NCBI RefSeq assembly: GCF_014201135.1
Contig: NZ_JACHDR010000001.1
Coordinates: 1,178,001-1,242,000 of the forward strand
DNA: 64,000 nt
DNA from: Neomicrococcus aestuarii
GTDB lineage: Bacteria > Actinomycetota > Actinomycetes > Actinomycetales > Micrococcaceae
Reading direction: 5' to 3'
Below the pieces are notes generated by a model that made no database searches, had not been told where the DNA came from, and worked only from the letters and a program-made list of their open reading frames with translations. This document shows positions 28,536 to 38,159 of this stretch, one piece after another. The translations under genes and the position numbers were made by a program. Numbering within the stretch: the first letter of the stretch is position 1; every line of letters begins with the position of its first letter.

Positions 28536-29516
28536 TTACTCGACAGTTAGCAACACTTTCCCGAGGAAGTCGCCGGCGTCGAAGTACTCGTGTGCTGCCC
28601 GAGCATCCGCCAAGGCAAAGGTATTATCCACCGGAATCGTCACCTGACCTGACTCGATGAGTGGCCACACGTGCTCCAAAGTCGCAGCTACGATCCGCGC
28701 TTTCGCCTCGAGCGGCCGTGCCCGCAACGTGGTTCCCAGAATGGAAAGACGCCGACTCAACACTTGGCCCAAATCCAGCTCGGCAACCCTTCCGCCCAGC
28801 AGCCCAATGACCACCATGCGGCCGTCCACCGCGAGGGACGCTACGTTGTCCTGCAAATATTTGGCACCCACCACGTCGAGGATCACGTCCGCGCCGTGCC
28901 CCTCTGTAATCTCCTGAACGCGTTCTGCGAAGTTCTCCGTGCGGTAGTTGATCGCCGCTACCGCACCCAGCCCGAGGGCGTAATTCAGCTTCTCCGCGGA
29001 GCTTCCGGTGACGATCGGCTTGGCACCCAGCAGCGCGCAGACTTGGACGGCCATGGTTCCGATGCCGCCGGAGGCACCATGAATGAGTACCCACTCCCCC
29101 GCCTGAACGCCAGCGGTCATCCCCAGATTCGACCACACCGTGGCGGCAACCTCAGGCAATGCCGCAGCCTCCACCAGGCTCACGCCGCGCGGCACCGGGA
29201 ACAGTTGCCCCTCCGGCACCACCGCGAATTCTGCATACCCACCTCCAGTAAGGAGGGCACAGACTTCAGCTGCGTCGTCGTACTGGGTAGCACCCTCGCC
29301 GCGCGCCACGATAGTGCCGGAAATTTCTAGACCCGGAATGTCGGAGGCTCCCGGCGGTGGCGGGTAAAAGCCCTTGCGCTGTTGTGAATCCGCGCGGTTC
29401 AGACCCGCCGCGGCCACCTTCACGAGGACCTCACCAGGACCGGGCTGCGGGACGGGCCGCTCAACGACGCTGATCACTTCAGGTCCGCCGCCTGCGGTAA
29501 ATTCGATGGCTTTCAT
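28536..29516 (-). CDS. NAD(P)H:quinone oxidoreductase, zinc-independent MDR type
   Basis: A 326-residue member of the quinone oxidoreductase (PIG3/Qor) branch. The start MKAIEFTAGGGPEV is chosen over a methionine five codons upstream because it matches the family. No zinc-binding cysteines are present, as expected for Qor. The cofactor motif is WVLIHGASGGIGTMAVQ. GLNRADSQQRKGFYPPPPGASDIPGLE is typical of the PIG3-like subgroup, which reduces quinones with NADPH. Confidence 0.9.
   Translation of the reverse strand: MKAIEFTAGGGPEVISVVERPVPQPGPGEVLVKVAAAGLNRADSQQRKGFYPPPPGASDIPGLEISGTIVARGEGATQYDDAAEVCALLTGGGYAEFAVVPEGQLFPVPRGVSLVEAAALPEVAATVWSNLGMTAGVQAGEWVLIHGASGGIGTMAVQVCALLGAKPIVTGSSAEKLNYALGLGAVAAINYRTENFAERVQEITEGHGADVILDVVGAKYLQDNVASLAVDGRMVVIGLLGGRVAELDLGQVLSRRLSILGTTLRARPLEAKARIVAATLEHVWPLIESGQVTIPVDNTFALADARAAHEYFDAGDFLGKVLLTVE
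29268..29284 (-). repeat. Copy of the dispersed oligomer AGTACGACGACGCAGCT
   Basis: Full 17-base consensus match, inside the quinone reductase gene, encoding Tyr-Asp-Asp-Ala. Confidence 0.65.
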
Positions 29517-29629
29517 GGTGCCGGGGATCATGCGGGTGCCTTCCGTTGCTGTGATGGATGACGACGACGCCTGCTTGCGTAGGGTTTCAAATCGACATCC
29601 CGTCTGTGATTCACTACAGTAATTGGGCT

Positions 29630-29717
29630 GGATGGTTGTCCGAGCGGCCGAAGGAGCTAGTCTTGAAAACTAGTGTGCGGTAACCCCGTACCAAGGGTTC
29701 AAATCCCTTACCATCCG
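29630..29717 (+). tRNA. tRNA-Ser (anticodon TGA)
   Basis: Acceptor GGATGGT/ACCATCC, anticodon stem ACTAG-type arm with loop CTTGAAA (anticodon TGA), long variable arm typical of tRNA-Ser, T-loop TTCAAAT. CCA is not encoded. Confidence 0.95.
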
Positions 29718-29839
29718 CGAAATATCGAGGGAAGTAGCGTCACTGACGTTGCTTCCCTCTTTTCGTTGCTTCTGACTAGGCGGTTCGTGCAGAATGAGCA
29801 TGACCGCTGCATCTCCCTCCAAGCGAGAGAATCTTCATC

Positions 29840-30649
29840 ATGGAAGTTAGCAACATCAAACCAGGCAACCCTATCTGGGCAGACCTGTCTACGTCAGACA
29901 TTGAGACAAGCAAGAAGTTCTACGGCGAACTCTTCGGCTGGACCTTTGAAGGCGACGCCGACGAGTACGGCAACTACACCACCGCGTTCCTCAACGGTAA
30001 GCGCGTCGCCGCGCTCTACCCCTACGTTGCCGAGATGGGCGGATTCGCCAACACGTGGAGCGTGTACCTCCACACCGAAGATTCCCAAGCGACAGCAGCA
30101 AGCGTGACCGAGGCAGGCGGCACCGTGGCGCTCGAGCCCATGCACGTGGCCCCGTACGGCTGGATGGGCGGCTTCTTGTCCCCCGGCGGCGAGTTCGTGG
30201 GTTCGTGGCAGCCAGAATCTCACCCCGGCTTCGAGGTGCTTGCCGAGCCCGGAGCGATCGCTTGGCTTGAAGCCCTGACGAAGGACTTTGCAGCTTCGAA
30301 GGCATTCTACGAAAAGGCCTTCGGTTGGGATGTTCATATGATGGCGGACTCTGATGAGTTCCGCTACGCCACTCTGGGCGATGGCCCCGAAGCTGCAGCG
30401 GGCCTCATGGACGGTAGCGGTTTCCTTCCCGAGGAGGTGCCTGGTTTCTGGCAGATCTACATCAACGTGGAAAGCGTGGATGAAACCATCGCGAAGCTTC
30501 TCGAGTTGGGTGGCGAAGTGCTTGAGCCGGCGGCAGACACGAACTTCGGTCGCGTAGCTGCGGTTGCTGATTCCACGGGCGCTCGCTTCCGTTTGCAGCA
30601 GCACATCGAGGGCGCCACATACGACGCCGATCCCTCGGTCGCTGAGTAG
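29840..30649 (+). CDS. VOC family protein with two glyoxalase-like domains
   Basis: The 269-residue protein is a tandem of two vicinal-oxygen-chelate modules (about residues 10-125 and 138-255). Each begins with the SKKFYGELFGW / SKAFYEKAFGW helix. The pattern is that of actinobacterial double-VOC proteins sometimes called hydroxylases or glyoxalases, related to the Streptomyces CarF/HppA-like VOC group. Metal ligands are not obvious, so enzymatic activity is uncertain. It follows tRNA-Ser and has its own terminator. Confidence 0.85.
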   Translation: MEVSNIKPGNPIWADLSTSDIETSKKFYGELFGWTFEGDADEYGNYTTAFLNGKRVAALYPYVAEMGGFANTWSVYLHTEDSQATAASVTEAGGTVALEPMHVAPYGWMGGFLSPGGEFVGSWQPESHPGFEVLAEPGAIAWLEALTKDFAASKAFYEKAFGWDVHMMADSDEFRYATLGDGPEAAAGLMDGSGFLPEEVPGFWQIYINVESVDETIAKLLELGGEVLEPAADTNFGRVAAVADSTGARFRLQQHIEGATYDADPSVAE

Positions 30650-30681
30650 CGGGCGTTTGCGCCACTGAAAGAATTTTTACG

Positions 30682-30718
30682 AAAGGTCCCGCGGCGTAAG
30701 CGTCGTGGGACCTTTATC
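30682..30718 (+). terminator. Terminator after the VOC gene
   Basis: AAAGGTCCCGCGGCG, loop TAAG, CGTCGTGGGACCTTT, followed by ATCTTT. Confidence 0.8.
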
Positions 30719-30794
30719 TTTGCGCTTGTCAGTGCAGGTTTCAGCGGAATGTGCTGAAAGTTTTGCCGACGTACGGACGAACGGTGGCGCCTGA

Positions 30795-30838
30795 GTTACC
30801 GGCGAGTTCGCGTGTCCTTAACCTGATGTTCACCCTCC
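30795..30838 (+). promoter_or_regulatory. PHO box (four 11-nt repeats) upstream of the secreted nuclease
   Basis: Consecutive units GTTACCGGCGA, GTTCGCGTGTC, CTTAACCTGAT and GTTCACCCTCC are in perfect 11-base register, ending 51 bases before the GTG of the nuclease gene. The unit order GTTA, GTTC, CTT, GTTC is the same as in the senX3/phoU gap. A possible -10 is TATCAA at 30847-30852. The inference is RegX3/PhoP control of the nuclease during phosphate starvation. Confidence 0.6.
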
Positions 30839-30889
30839 GGTGGTGGTATCAAAGCACTCTCTCCACACCGCAATTGAAGGACACGAATC

Positions 30890-33430
30890 GTGCGTTCATC
30901 TCTTCTGAAGGCCGGCACCGCGCTGGCCGCAGCGGCAACGTTAGCTCTTGGTTTCACGGCTCCAGCGGGCGCTCTCGCCCCGGCCGTCACCGTCTCCGCT
31001 AACGTTTCCGGAACCGATCTGATCATCAACGAGGCTTACCTTTCCGGCGGATCCGCCGGTGCAGCCTTCAAGAACAAGTTCATCGAGCTTTACAACCCCA
31101 CCTCCCAGGCCATCACCTTGGATGGGAACTACAGCATCGCGTACCGCTCCGCTACCGGAACTTCGAACCCCGGCAACTTCCAGCTGACCGGAACGGTTCC
31201 TGCCAAGGGCTACTTCGTCATCAAGGGCGGAACCAACGGCACCAACGGCGCGGACCTTCCAAACGTCGGCGCGACGACGGGCATCAACCCGTCCGGAACC
31301 AACGGAACCCTCGTCCTCACGCGTTCCGCGTCGGCCATCAGCCTTCCTACCGGTTCCATCACCAACAACGCACAGGTTGTTGACCTACTGGGGTACGGCA
31401 CCTCAAATACCTTTGAGACGGTGGCCGCCCAGTCGCCGTCGTCCACCACGGATGTAAAGTCCGTCAACCGCACCAATTTCGTTGACACTGACCACAACGC
31501 CAACGACTTCGTCCTCTCCCCCACCATCACCCCTGGAACTGCCAACGCTGGCACCACCGGCGGCGAAACTCCAGGCGGGGACACCGAAGCACCGTTGAAG
31601 ACCATCGCCGAGATCCAAGGCACGGGAACCACTACGCCATTGCCGGCTAGCGACGTTCGCACCCGGGGCATCGTCACGGCCGTGTACCCGACCGGCGGCT
31701 TCAATGGCTACTACTTGCAGACCCCTGGCACTGGCGGCGACTCGTTGCCAGCTGCTTCCGAGGGCATCTTCGTCTACTCCTCCGCCACGGTGGATGAGGT
31801 TCAGATCGGCGACTACGTTGAAGTCACCGGCGAGCCAGCCGAGTACTTCAACCTCACGCAGCTCAAGGTATCCGCCGGTGGCGTCAAGCAGTTGACCGAA
31901 CCAGCTGAGGCCATCAAGCCACTGACCATCGCGTGGCCCACCACGGACGCCGAGCGCGAACGCGTTGAAGGCATGGTGTTTGACCCACAGGGCGAGTACA
32001 CCGTTGCCGATAACTACTCGTTGAACCAGTACGCGGAAATCGGTTTGGCGTTTGGAACCTCGGATCTGGTGGACGGCGCTACCACCTTGGTGCAGCCCAC
32101 CGACGTGGAGGCTCCAGGCTCCGCAGCGGCCGCCGACTTGGCCGTGGAGAACTACCAGCGCTCGGTCACTTTGGATGATGGTGCCACCACCAACTTCCTC
32201 TCCAACGCCAACAAGTCCATCGCGTTGCCATACCTCACCGAGGAAGCACCGATCCGCGTAGGCGCTCCTGTGCAGTTCGCGACGGACGTCATTTTGGACT
32301 ACCGCAACAGCACCTGGAAGTTCCAGCCGCTCACGCAGCTGACTGCTTCCAACGCCGCAAGCGTCCAGCCTGCAACATTCACGAACACCCGCACCGCGGC
32401 TCCGGATGAAGTGGGCGGCAACGTCAAGATCGCTTCGTTCAACGTGCTGAATTACTTCACCACCACGGGCGACCAGCTCACCGGTTGCACCTACTACCGC
32501 GATCGTGCCGGTAACCCCATCACGGTCAGCGGAGGCTGCTTGGCCCGCGGAGCTGCAAACGCTGAGAACCTTCAGCGCCAGCAGGACAAGATTGTTGCCG
32601 CAATCAACGGCCTTGACGCTGACGTAGTGTCCCTCGAAGAAATCGAGAACTCTGCAGCCTTCGGTAAGGACCGCGACGAAGCACTCGCTACCTTGGTGGC
32701 CGCGTTGAACGCTGACCGCCCTGGCACGTGGGATTACGTCCGCAGCCCAGAAGCACTTCCAGCTTCCGAGGATGTCATCCGTACGGCCTTCATCTTCAAG
32801 CCTTCCGTGGTGAAGACCGTGGACGAATCCGTCATCTTGGATGATCCTGCGTTCAGCAACGCACGTCAGCCATTGGCTCAGGCTTTCCAGAAGGTGGGCG
32901 GCAACTCGAAGACCCGCTTCCTCGCAGTGGTGAACCACTTCAAGTCCAAGGGTTCCGCTCCTTCCACGGGCGAGAACGCTGACAACGGTCAGGGCGGCTG
33001 GAGCGCAGCTCGCGTAGCTCAGGCCGAGGCTCTCGTGAAGTTTGCCGATTCCTTGAAGCTGGAGCGCAACACGGACAAGGTGTTCTTGACCGGTGACTTC
33101 AACTCCTACACGCAAGAGGATGCAATGCAGGTCCTCTACGAGGCCGGCTACATCAACCAGAACGCCAAGACTGGTGACTACACCTACCTCTTTGACGGTC
33201 TCGTTGGATCCTTGGATCACATCCTGGCTTCTCCAGCAGCAAACCAGCTCGTGACTGGCGTTGATATCTGGAACATCAACGCTGACGAGCCAATTGCTCT
33301 CGAGTACAGCCGTTACAACTACAACGCCACGAACTTCTACGCTCCAACCCCATACCGGGCGTCGGATCACGATCCAGTGATCGTGGGCTTTGAAGTAACG
33401 AAGAATTCGCCGAAGCCAGTACGTCCGTAG
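30890..33430 (+). CDS. ExeM/NucH-type extracellular endonuclease
   Basis: A large secreted nuclease of 846 residues. It starts at GTG after GAAGGA with a Sec signal peptide (MRSSLLKAGTALAAAATLALG...PAGA). Domains in order: a lamin-tail-like domain (about 42-160, LIINEAYLSGG and KFIELYNPTSQAITLDG), an OB-fold region (about 237-330, ASDVRTRGIVTAVYPTGGF), and an endonuclease/exonuclease/phosphatase domain (about 512-838) with VKIASFNVLNYF, VSLEEIEN, LTGDFNSYTQED and YRASDHDPVIVGF. Family members degrade extracellular DNA. No cell-wall sorting signal follows, so it should be released. A PHO box upstream suggests phosphate scavenging from DNA. Confidence 0.92.
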   Translation: MRSSLLKAGTALAAAATLALGFTAPAGALAPAVTVSANVSGTDLIINEAYLSGGSAGAAFKNKFIELYNPTSQAITLDGNYSIAYRSATGTSNPGNFQLTGTVPAKGYFVIKGGTNGTNGADLPNVGATTGINPSGTNGTLVLTRSASAISLPTGSITNNAQVVDLLGYGTSNTFETVAAQSPSSTTDVKSVNRTNFVDTDHNANDFVLSPTITPGTANAGTTGGETPGGDTEAPLKTIAEIQGTGTTTPLPASDVRTRGIVTAVYPTGGFNGYYLQTPGTGGDSLPAASEGIFVYSSATVDEVQIGDYVEVTGEPAEYFNLTQLKVSAGGVKQLTEPAEAIKPLTIAWPTTDAERERVEGMVFDPQGEYTVADNYSLNQYAEIGLAFGTSDLVDGATTLVQPTDVEAPGSAAAADLAVENYQRSVTLDDGATTNFLSNANKSIALPYLTEEAPIRVGAPVQFATDVILDYRNSTWKFQPLTQLTASNAASVQPATFTNTRTAAPDEVGGNVKIASFNVLNYFTTTGDQLTGCTYYRDRAGNPITVSGGCLARGAANAENLQRQQDKIVAAINGLDADVVSLEEIENSAAFGKDRDEALATLVAALNADRPGTWDYVRSPEALPASEDVIRTAFIFKPSVVKTVDESVILDDPAFSNARQPLAQAFQKVGGNSKTRFLAVVNHFKSKGSAPSTGENADNGQGGWSAARVAQAEALVKFADSLKLERNTDKVFLTGDFNSYTQEDAMQVLYEAGYINQNAKTGDYTYLFDGLVGSLDHILASPAANQLVTGVDIWNINADEPIALEYSRYNYNATNFYAPTPYRASDHDPVIVGFEVTKNSPKPVRP

Positions 33431-33458
33431 GCTCCGTAGATTTCCTTGAAATTACGAC

Positions 33459-33503
33459 GGCGGCCGCCGGTTCCACTCAGGTGGAGCTGGCGGCCGCCTT
33501 TTG
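33459..33503 (+). terminator. Terminator after the nuclease gene
   Basis: GGCGGCCGCCGGTTCCAC pairs with GTGGAGCTGGCGGCCGCC (two small mismatches), followed by TTTTGCG. The remaining 160 bases to the next stop at 33663 hold nothing I recognise. Confidence 0.75.
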
Positions 33504-33662
33504 CGTGATCAGCGCGAGATCCGCTCCTATGCGAGAACACTTCTCGACAGAAAAACGCCGCGGAGCTGTAGAGAACTGGCCGCACATAGGGTGGGCGAGG
33601 GCGCGGAAGCGACGCTGACGCAACTCCAGCTACGAGTCGATCATGCGCATGGGACTCTCGAG

Positions 33663-35648
33663 CTATTGGGCCTGTTCCAGGATGGCCTCAGCCGCCGCGC
33701 TCGCGTCCCCGAGCGTTCGAGCGTTGCCGTCAGGATCGCCTCCGGCCTCGGCCGCAATAGCGGTACCCCACTGCACAGATGCCAGCTGAAGTCCCAGAAC
33801 AAAGACGCCCTCGTGAACGTCTCCGTAGCGTCCGATCAATCGGTGCGGACGCTCGGTCACGTGGAAGCCAGCACCGGGCGCGAACTCGCCGTCTTCGGTG
33901 AGCATGGGCCGCGGTTGAGCCAGATCGTCATCCTGTAACTGGCGAAGCAGCGTGGAGTCCGTCTTGGCTACACGGTTGGCAGGCATCATGGCCTCCAACA
34001 TGACCTTGGATTCCACAGGTGCAACATCCACCCACGGCGACTCGGCACTGAAAATGCCCCGTTCTTCGTCCAAGGTAAACGTGGGTTCTGGCCCGATGAA
34101 ATGGACCACTCCAGCTCGAGCAAGCGCGGCCAGTTCGCGGATGCGCTGCACGGGCGGCCCGGAAGCCAAACCTTCCACGAGCGGCTCGAACGAACGCAGA
34201 ATGTCATCTTGGTACGTGACGTCATCAAAAACGCCCTCGGCCACAAGCTTCTTCACGAGCATGCGAGCGGCGTGCATGGCACCGATCGCCATTTTCAGCG
34301 GATCGGCTTCGCCACGCTCTGCGGACTCCGCGTCCTCGTCCAAGTAGGCGATCACCGCTGCTTGGTACTCGTCGTCGGATTCAAATCCCCACTCACCAAA
34401 CGGGTGACCCAATCGGGGAACATCCAACCAACCAGCACCGGGAGCGCACTGCTCCACGTGACGACGCACGGACGTCAGCCATACCTTTTGCCCGTGCACG
34501 CGCTGAGCTCCCAAGAGCTCCTCGAGTCGAACCACAAATGATGCGGCACCCTCGGAACCGCCAAAGAGCTCCGGCCGTTGCTCAGCCAACACGCGGTAGT
34601 ACGTTCGCAACACATCGCGGTGGACCAGCGGCCACACGTGCGCACCGAAGGACAACTTGCCCGCGGGCTCACCTGGAACGCCGGCGTCTGCGATTGCCCG
34701 AATGGACTCCTCGGTGACGAACCGCAGCGAAATACTTGGCGGCACAAAAGCGTCCACGGCTGCCTTCGCACGATACGGCGCACCACGGCGGGACGCCGCC
34801 CACACGCGCGGCTCCAACCCGCTCGGCACATACCGCAAAGGTCCGCGCTCGGGGCGAGCTGCGTCGTCGTCCTCCACGGCAGCATCCGGCGCAACGAAAC
34901 GGCCCCCGCGACCGGTGGTCAGCTCCGTGACGGCGTCAAAGAAATTCAGGCCGAGGCCGCGCACCAGCACCGTCTCGCCCGCAGGAATTGCGTTCCAGTC
35001 CACGTCAGGCGGCACATTCGGCGGGATGTACATGAGGCCCAACTGCGCGGCTTGCTCGCCCGCGACTTGCTGGCGCGGGTTCAGTTTCGCGGGCACGTGC
35101 CCCACAGAAAGTACGACGGCGTCAGCTAGCGTCGCGTTGTTCGGCTGCGGTTCCGCACTGCTGGCGTCGCGATATTCGAGCACGTACAACTCGCCGGAGG
35201 CGCGCATGGAAGTGACTTCCGCCCGACGATGCGTGAGGGACTGTACCCGCGGGTGGGCACGCAGCTTCTCGCACGCACGCTGCGCCACTTCGCTCAAGTA
35301 CTCGCCGTAGAGCGCTCGCGGCGGGTAGGAACCGCGGCCCAGAGCGGCAATGTCCGGACGCTCGGCGGCGTGCTCTTGGCGCCACTGATCGAAGCTGTAA
35401 TCCGGAGACGCCGTGGGATACACGGCCGGAGTGTTCATGAGGAAGTTGCGGGACTGGTCCGTCCGCCACACGTGTCCTGGGCCTGGCTCAAAGGGCTCGA
35501 AAATCACGATCTCGAGCGGGGCGATCTCGGTGGTGTCCGTTCCGGCGTCGGAAACGGTGTCCGCTTCGAGGGCATTCGCGAGGCGGTCCAAGAAACTCGT
35601 TCCGCGCGGTCCCGCCCCGACCACCGCAATTCGGAATGGTTTGCGCAT
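33663..35648 (-). CDS. FAD/NAD(P)-binding protein, COG4529 type
   Basis: The 661-residue protein starts with a dinucleotide-binding fold IAVVGAGPRGTSFLDRL and has the VVLSVGHVPAKLNP strand, matching FAD-NAD(P)-binding (NAD_binding_9) proteins of COG4529. These occur widely in actinobacteria; the substrate is not known. An acidic insert (DAAVEDDDAARPERGPLRYV) carries a copy of the ACGACGACGC oligomer. Only 25 bases separate its ATG from the divergent peptidase ATG at 35674, so the two promoters must overlap the coding starts. Confidence 0.8.
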   Translation of the reverse strand: MRKPFRIAVVGAGPRGTSFLDRLANALEADTVSDAGTDTTEIAPLEIVIFEPFEPGPGHVWRTDQSRNFLMNTPAVYPTASPDYSFDQWRQEHAAERPDIAALGRGSYPPRALYGEYLSEVAQRACEKLRAHPRVQSLTHRRAEVTSMRASGELYVLEYRDASSAEPQPNNATLADAVVLSVGHVPAKLNPRQQVAGEQAAQLGLMYIPPNVPPDVDWNAIPAGETVLVRGLGLNFFDAVTELTTGRGGRFVAPDAAVEDDDAARPERGPLRYVPSGLEPRVWAASRRGAPYRAKAAVDAFVPPSISLRFVTEESIRAIADAGVPGEPAGKLSFGAHVWPLVHRDVLRTYYRVLAEQRPELFGGSEGAASFVVRLEELLGAQRVHGQKVWLTSVRRHVEQCAPGAGWLDVPRLGHPFGEWGFESDDEYQAAVIAYLDEDAESAERGEADPLKMAIGAMHAARMLVKKLVAEGVFDDVTYQDDILRSFEPLVEGLASGPPVQRIRELAALARAGVVHFIGPEPTFTLDEERGIFSAESPWVDVAPVESKVMLEAMMPANRVAKTDSTLLRQLQDDDLAQPRPMLTEDGEFAPGAGFHVTERPHRLIGRYGDVHEGVFVLGLQLASVQWGTAIAAEAGGDPDGNARTLGDASAAAEAILEQAQ

Positions 35649-35673
35649 TCTGTCTCATCCTTAGACTGTCACT

Positions 35674-37848
35674 ATGACTGATTCTGCACTCCAGCCTACT
35701 CAACCCACCCTCGCCAACGAGCCTCACGACTCCTACTTGTGGCTCGAAGAGATTCACTCCGAGCGCGCCATGACGTGGGTGAAAGAGCAGAACGCTCAGA
35801 CGGAAGCCGCGTTCCAGGACGCAGAGTTTGAGGCCACCGCGGCCACCATCTTGTCTGTCTTGGACTCCGATGACAAGATTCCGGGCGTCACGAAGCGCGG
35901 CTCCTACTACTACAACTTCTGGCGCGATGCCCAGCATCCGCGTGGCCTGTGGCGGCGCACCACGTGGGATTCGTACGTTGCGGAGACCACCGAGTGGGAA
36001 ATCTTGCTGGACGTTGACGCGTTGGCCGCGGCGGAGAATCAAGCGTGGGTGTTTTCCGGCGCCACGCTCTTGAAGCCGGAGTTAGCTGACGCTCCTTACG
36101 AGCGTGCGCTCGTCAAGCTCTCCCCCGATGGTGGCGATGCCGTGACCGTTCGGGAGTTTTCCTTGACCACGTTGTCTTTCGTTCCGGCTCCCGAAGGCTT
36201 CGAGCTGCCGGTGGCAAAAACCAGTGTGACGTGGGACGGTCCGGATGCACTGTTCGTCGCAAGCGACTTCGGCCCTGACTCATTGACGAAGTCCGGCTAC
36301 GCGCGCTCCGTGCGACGGCTCGTACGCGGCGGCTCTTTGGCGGACGCACCCGAGGTCTTTTCCGTTCCCGTTGATCACGTCCTCGCGGCCGTCGGCAAGG
36401 ACACCACGCGCGGATTTGAGCGCGTGTTCGCGACGGACGCCGTGGACTTCTTCACGTCGCGCACCCACATTCTGCAGCCCGACGGATCGTGGGAGCTCAT
36501 CGACGTTCCCGAGGACGCGAGCGTGGATGTGCACCGTTCATGGTTGCTGGTGTCGCCGCGACTGGATTGGGAGCTCGAGGGCCGCACGATTCTTGCGGGT
36601 TCTTTGGTGGTTGCGGATTGGGAGGCGTGGCGCTCGGGTTCGCGAGAGCTCACGGTGATTTTTGAGCCCGACGACGCGGCCTCGCTTGAGGGGTGGAGCT
36701 TTACGAAAGATTTCCTCCTCCTGAATATCCTGCGGGACGTCTCCTCACGCATCTTGTTGGTAGATCCTGCTGCTGGTTGGGAAACACGGGAGCTCGATCT
36801 GGGTGCGCCGCTCAGCAGCACTTCGGTGGGTGCCGTTGACGATGAAGATCCTGAGCACGGCAACGACTTCTGGCTGACCACCACCGGGCATTTGACGCCC
36901 ACCACTTTGTTGCGTGGAAGCCTTGACGGAATGGGGTCCGCTGAAAGCGAGCCACCAGCGCTCATCAAGCAGGCGCCGTCGTTCTTTGATGCATCCGAAT
37001 TCGAAGCCACGCAACACTTTGCAGTCTCCGCCGACGGCATCCGCGTTCCGTACTTCCAGATCTCGCCGAAGAACATGCCGCTGGACGGGGACAACCCCGT
37101 CTTGATGAACGGCTACGGCGGATTCATGATCTCGCTATCCCCTAGCTATCTGGGGTCGATCGGCGCTACGTGGTTGCAACGAGAAACTCCGGCCGGCCGG
37201 AAAGCCAGCTACGTGGTGGCGAACATCCGCGGAGGCGGCGAATACGGACCGCGCTGGCACTCGGCCGCGCTCAAGGAAAAGCGTCACCGCGCGTACGAGG
37301 ACTTCGCGGCCGTCGCCCAAGATCTGATCTCGCGCGGAGTGACGCGTCGTGAACGCCTTGCCGCGTCCGGTGGCAGCAACGGCGGTCTGCTCATGGGCAA
37401 CATGATCACCACCTACCCCGAACTCTTCGGCGCGATCTCGTGCGGCGTTCCACTTCTGGACATGCGCCGCTACACCAAGCTTTCGGCTGGCCACTCGTGG
37501 GTGGCCGAGTACGGTGACCCCGATCTTCCCGAAGAATGGGAGTTCATCAAGACCTTCTCCGCCTACCACCTCCTCGATACCAACCTCGGCTCCAACGAGT
37601 ACAGCGCAACGGAAGGTTCAGCTGGGAGGCGAGCTCCGGCGTCGTACTTCTGGACCGCAACCAGCGACGACCGCGTGGGCCCCGTGCAGGCACGCAAGAT
37701 GGCAGCGAAAATGCGGGACATGGGCTTCGCGGACATCTGGTTCCACGAGGACCTCGACGGCGGGCACTCCGGCGCCAGCGACAACCGTCAAGCATCGCAG
37801 AACTCGGCACGGAGCCAGTCGATCTTGTGGCGGTACGTGGGGCGTTAG
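35674..37848 (+). CDS. Prolyl oligopeptidase family serine peptidase (S9)
   Basis: A 724-residue cytoplasmic-looking peptidase without signal sequence. An N-terminal beta-propeller (about 80-420) precedes the alpha/beta-hydrolase domain with nucleophile serine in AASGGSNGGLLMGNM, the acid in WTATSDDRVGPVQARKMAAKM and His in HEDLDGGHSGASD. This is the S9A prolyl oligopeptidase pattern, with typical length. It cleaves short proline-containing peptides. It is divergent from the FAD protein gene. Confidence 0.93.
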   Translation: MTDSALQPTQPTLANEPHDSYLWLEEIHSERAMTWVKEQNAQTEAAFQDAEFEATAATILSVLDSDDKIPGVTKRGSYYYNFWRDAQHPRGLWRRTTWDSYVAETTEWEILLDVDALAAAENQAWVFSGATLLKPELADAPYERALVKLSPDGGDAVTVREFSLTTLSFVPAPEGFELPVAKTSVTWDGPDALFVASDFGPDSLTKSGYARSVRRLVRGGSLADAPEVFSVPVDHVLAAVGKDTTRGFERVFATDAVDFFTSRTHILQPDGSWELIDVPEDASVDVHRSWLLVSPRLDWELEGRTILAGSLVVADWEAWRSGSRELTVIFEPDDAASLEGWSFTKDFLLLNILRDVSSRILLVDPAAGWETRELDLGAPLSSTSVGAVDDEDPEHGNDFWLTTTGHLTPTTLLRGSLDGMGSAESEPPALIKQAPSFFDASEFEATQHFAVSADGIRVPYFQISPKNMPLDGDNPVLMNGYGGFMISLSPSYLGSIGATWLQRETPAGRKASYVVANIRGGGEYGPRWHSAALKEKRHRAYEDFAAVAQDLISRGVTRRERLAASGGSNGGLLMGNMITTYPELFGAISCGVPLLDMRRYTKLSAGHSWVAEYGDPDLPEEWEFIKTFSAYHLLDTNLGSNEYSATEGSAGRRAPASYFWTATSDDRVGPVQARKMAAKMRDMGFADIWFHEDLDGGHSGASDNRQASQNSARSQSILWRYVGR

Positions 37849-37962
37849 AGCTCACCGACGCCTGAAATTGGGCCGACTTTCCGGATACTTTCCGTCTTGA
37901 GAGATCTCACTTTGAGTCTTGGGGTAGCTATCCGGTAGGCTTGACTGGCGCGTAAGCGTGCT

Positions 37963-38051
37963 GGAGACGTGCCAGAGCGGCCGAATGGACTTCACTGCTA
38001 ATGAAGGGTCCGGGGAAACTTGGACCGGGGGTTCAAATCCCCCCGTCTCCG
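37963..38051 (+). tRNA. tRNA-Ser (anticodon GCT)
   Basis: Acceptor GGAGACG/CGTCTCC, anticodon stem TTCA/TGAA with loop CTGCTAA (anticodon GCT), long variable arm, T-loop TTCAAAT. CCA is not encoded. Confidence 0.95.
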
Positions 38052-38055
38052 CGAA

Positions 38056-38117
38056 ATTTTTGACGATTTCGTCAAAAAGCCCTAGTGGGTCCGGGATTTC
38101 GATCTCGGGCCCACAGC
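38056..38117 (+). terminator. Two consecutive hairpins after tRNA-Ser
   Basis: TTTTTGACG/CGTCAAAAA (38056-38078) is followed by GTGGGTCC/GGGCCCAC (38085-38114) and then TGTTTT. Either or both can end the tRNA transcript. Confidence 0.6.
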
Positions 38118-38159
38118 TGTTTTCCAGGCTATTTCTGACGCCTTGACGCCCTCGTCGCT

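Noticed and set aside
31403-33370. 655-codon open frame antisense to the nuclease gene
   Set aside because: Its frame mirrors the GC-rich third positions of the real gene, has no start signal and no recognisable domain; the sense frame has a signal peptide and complete nuclease motifs.
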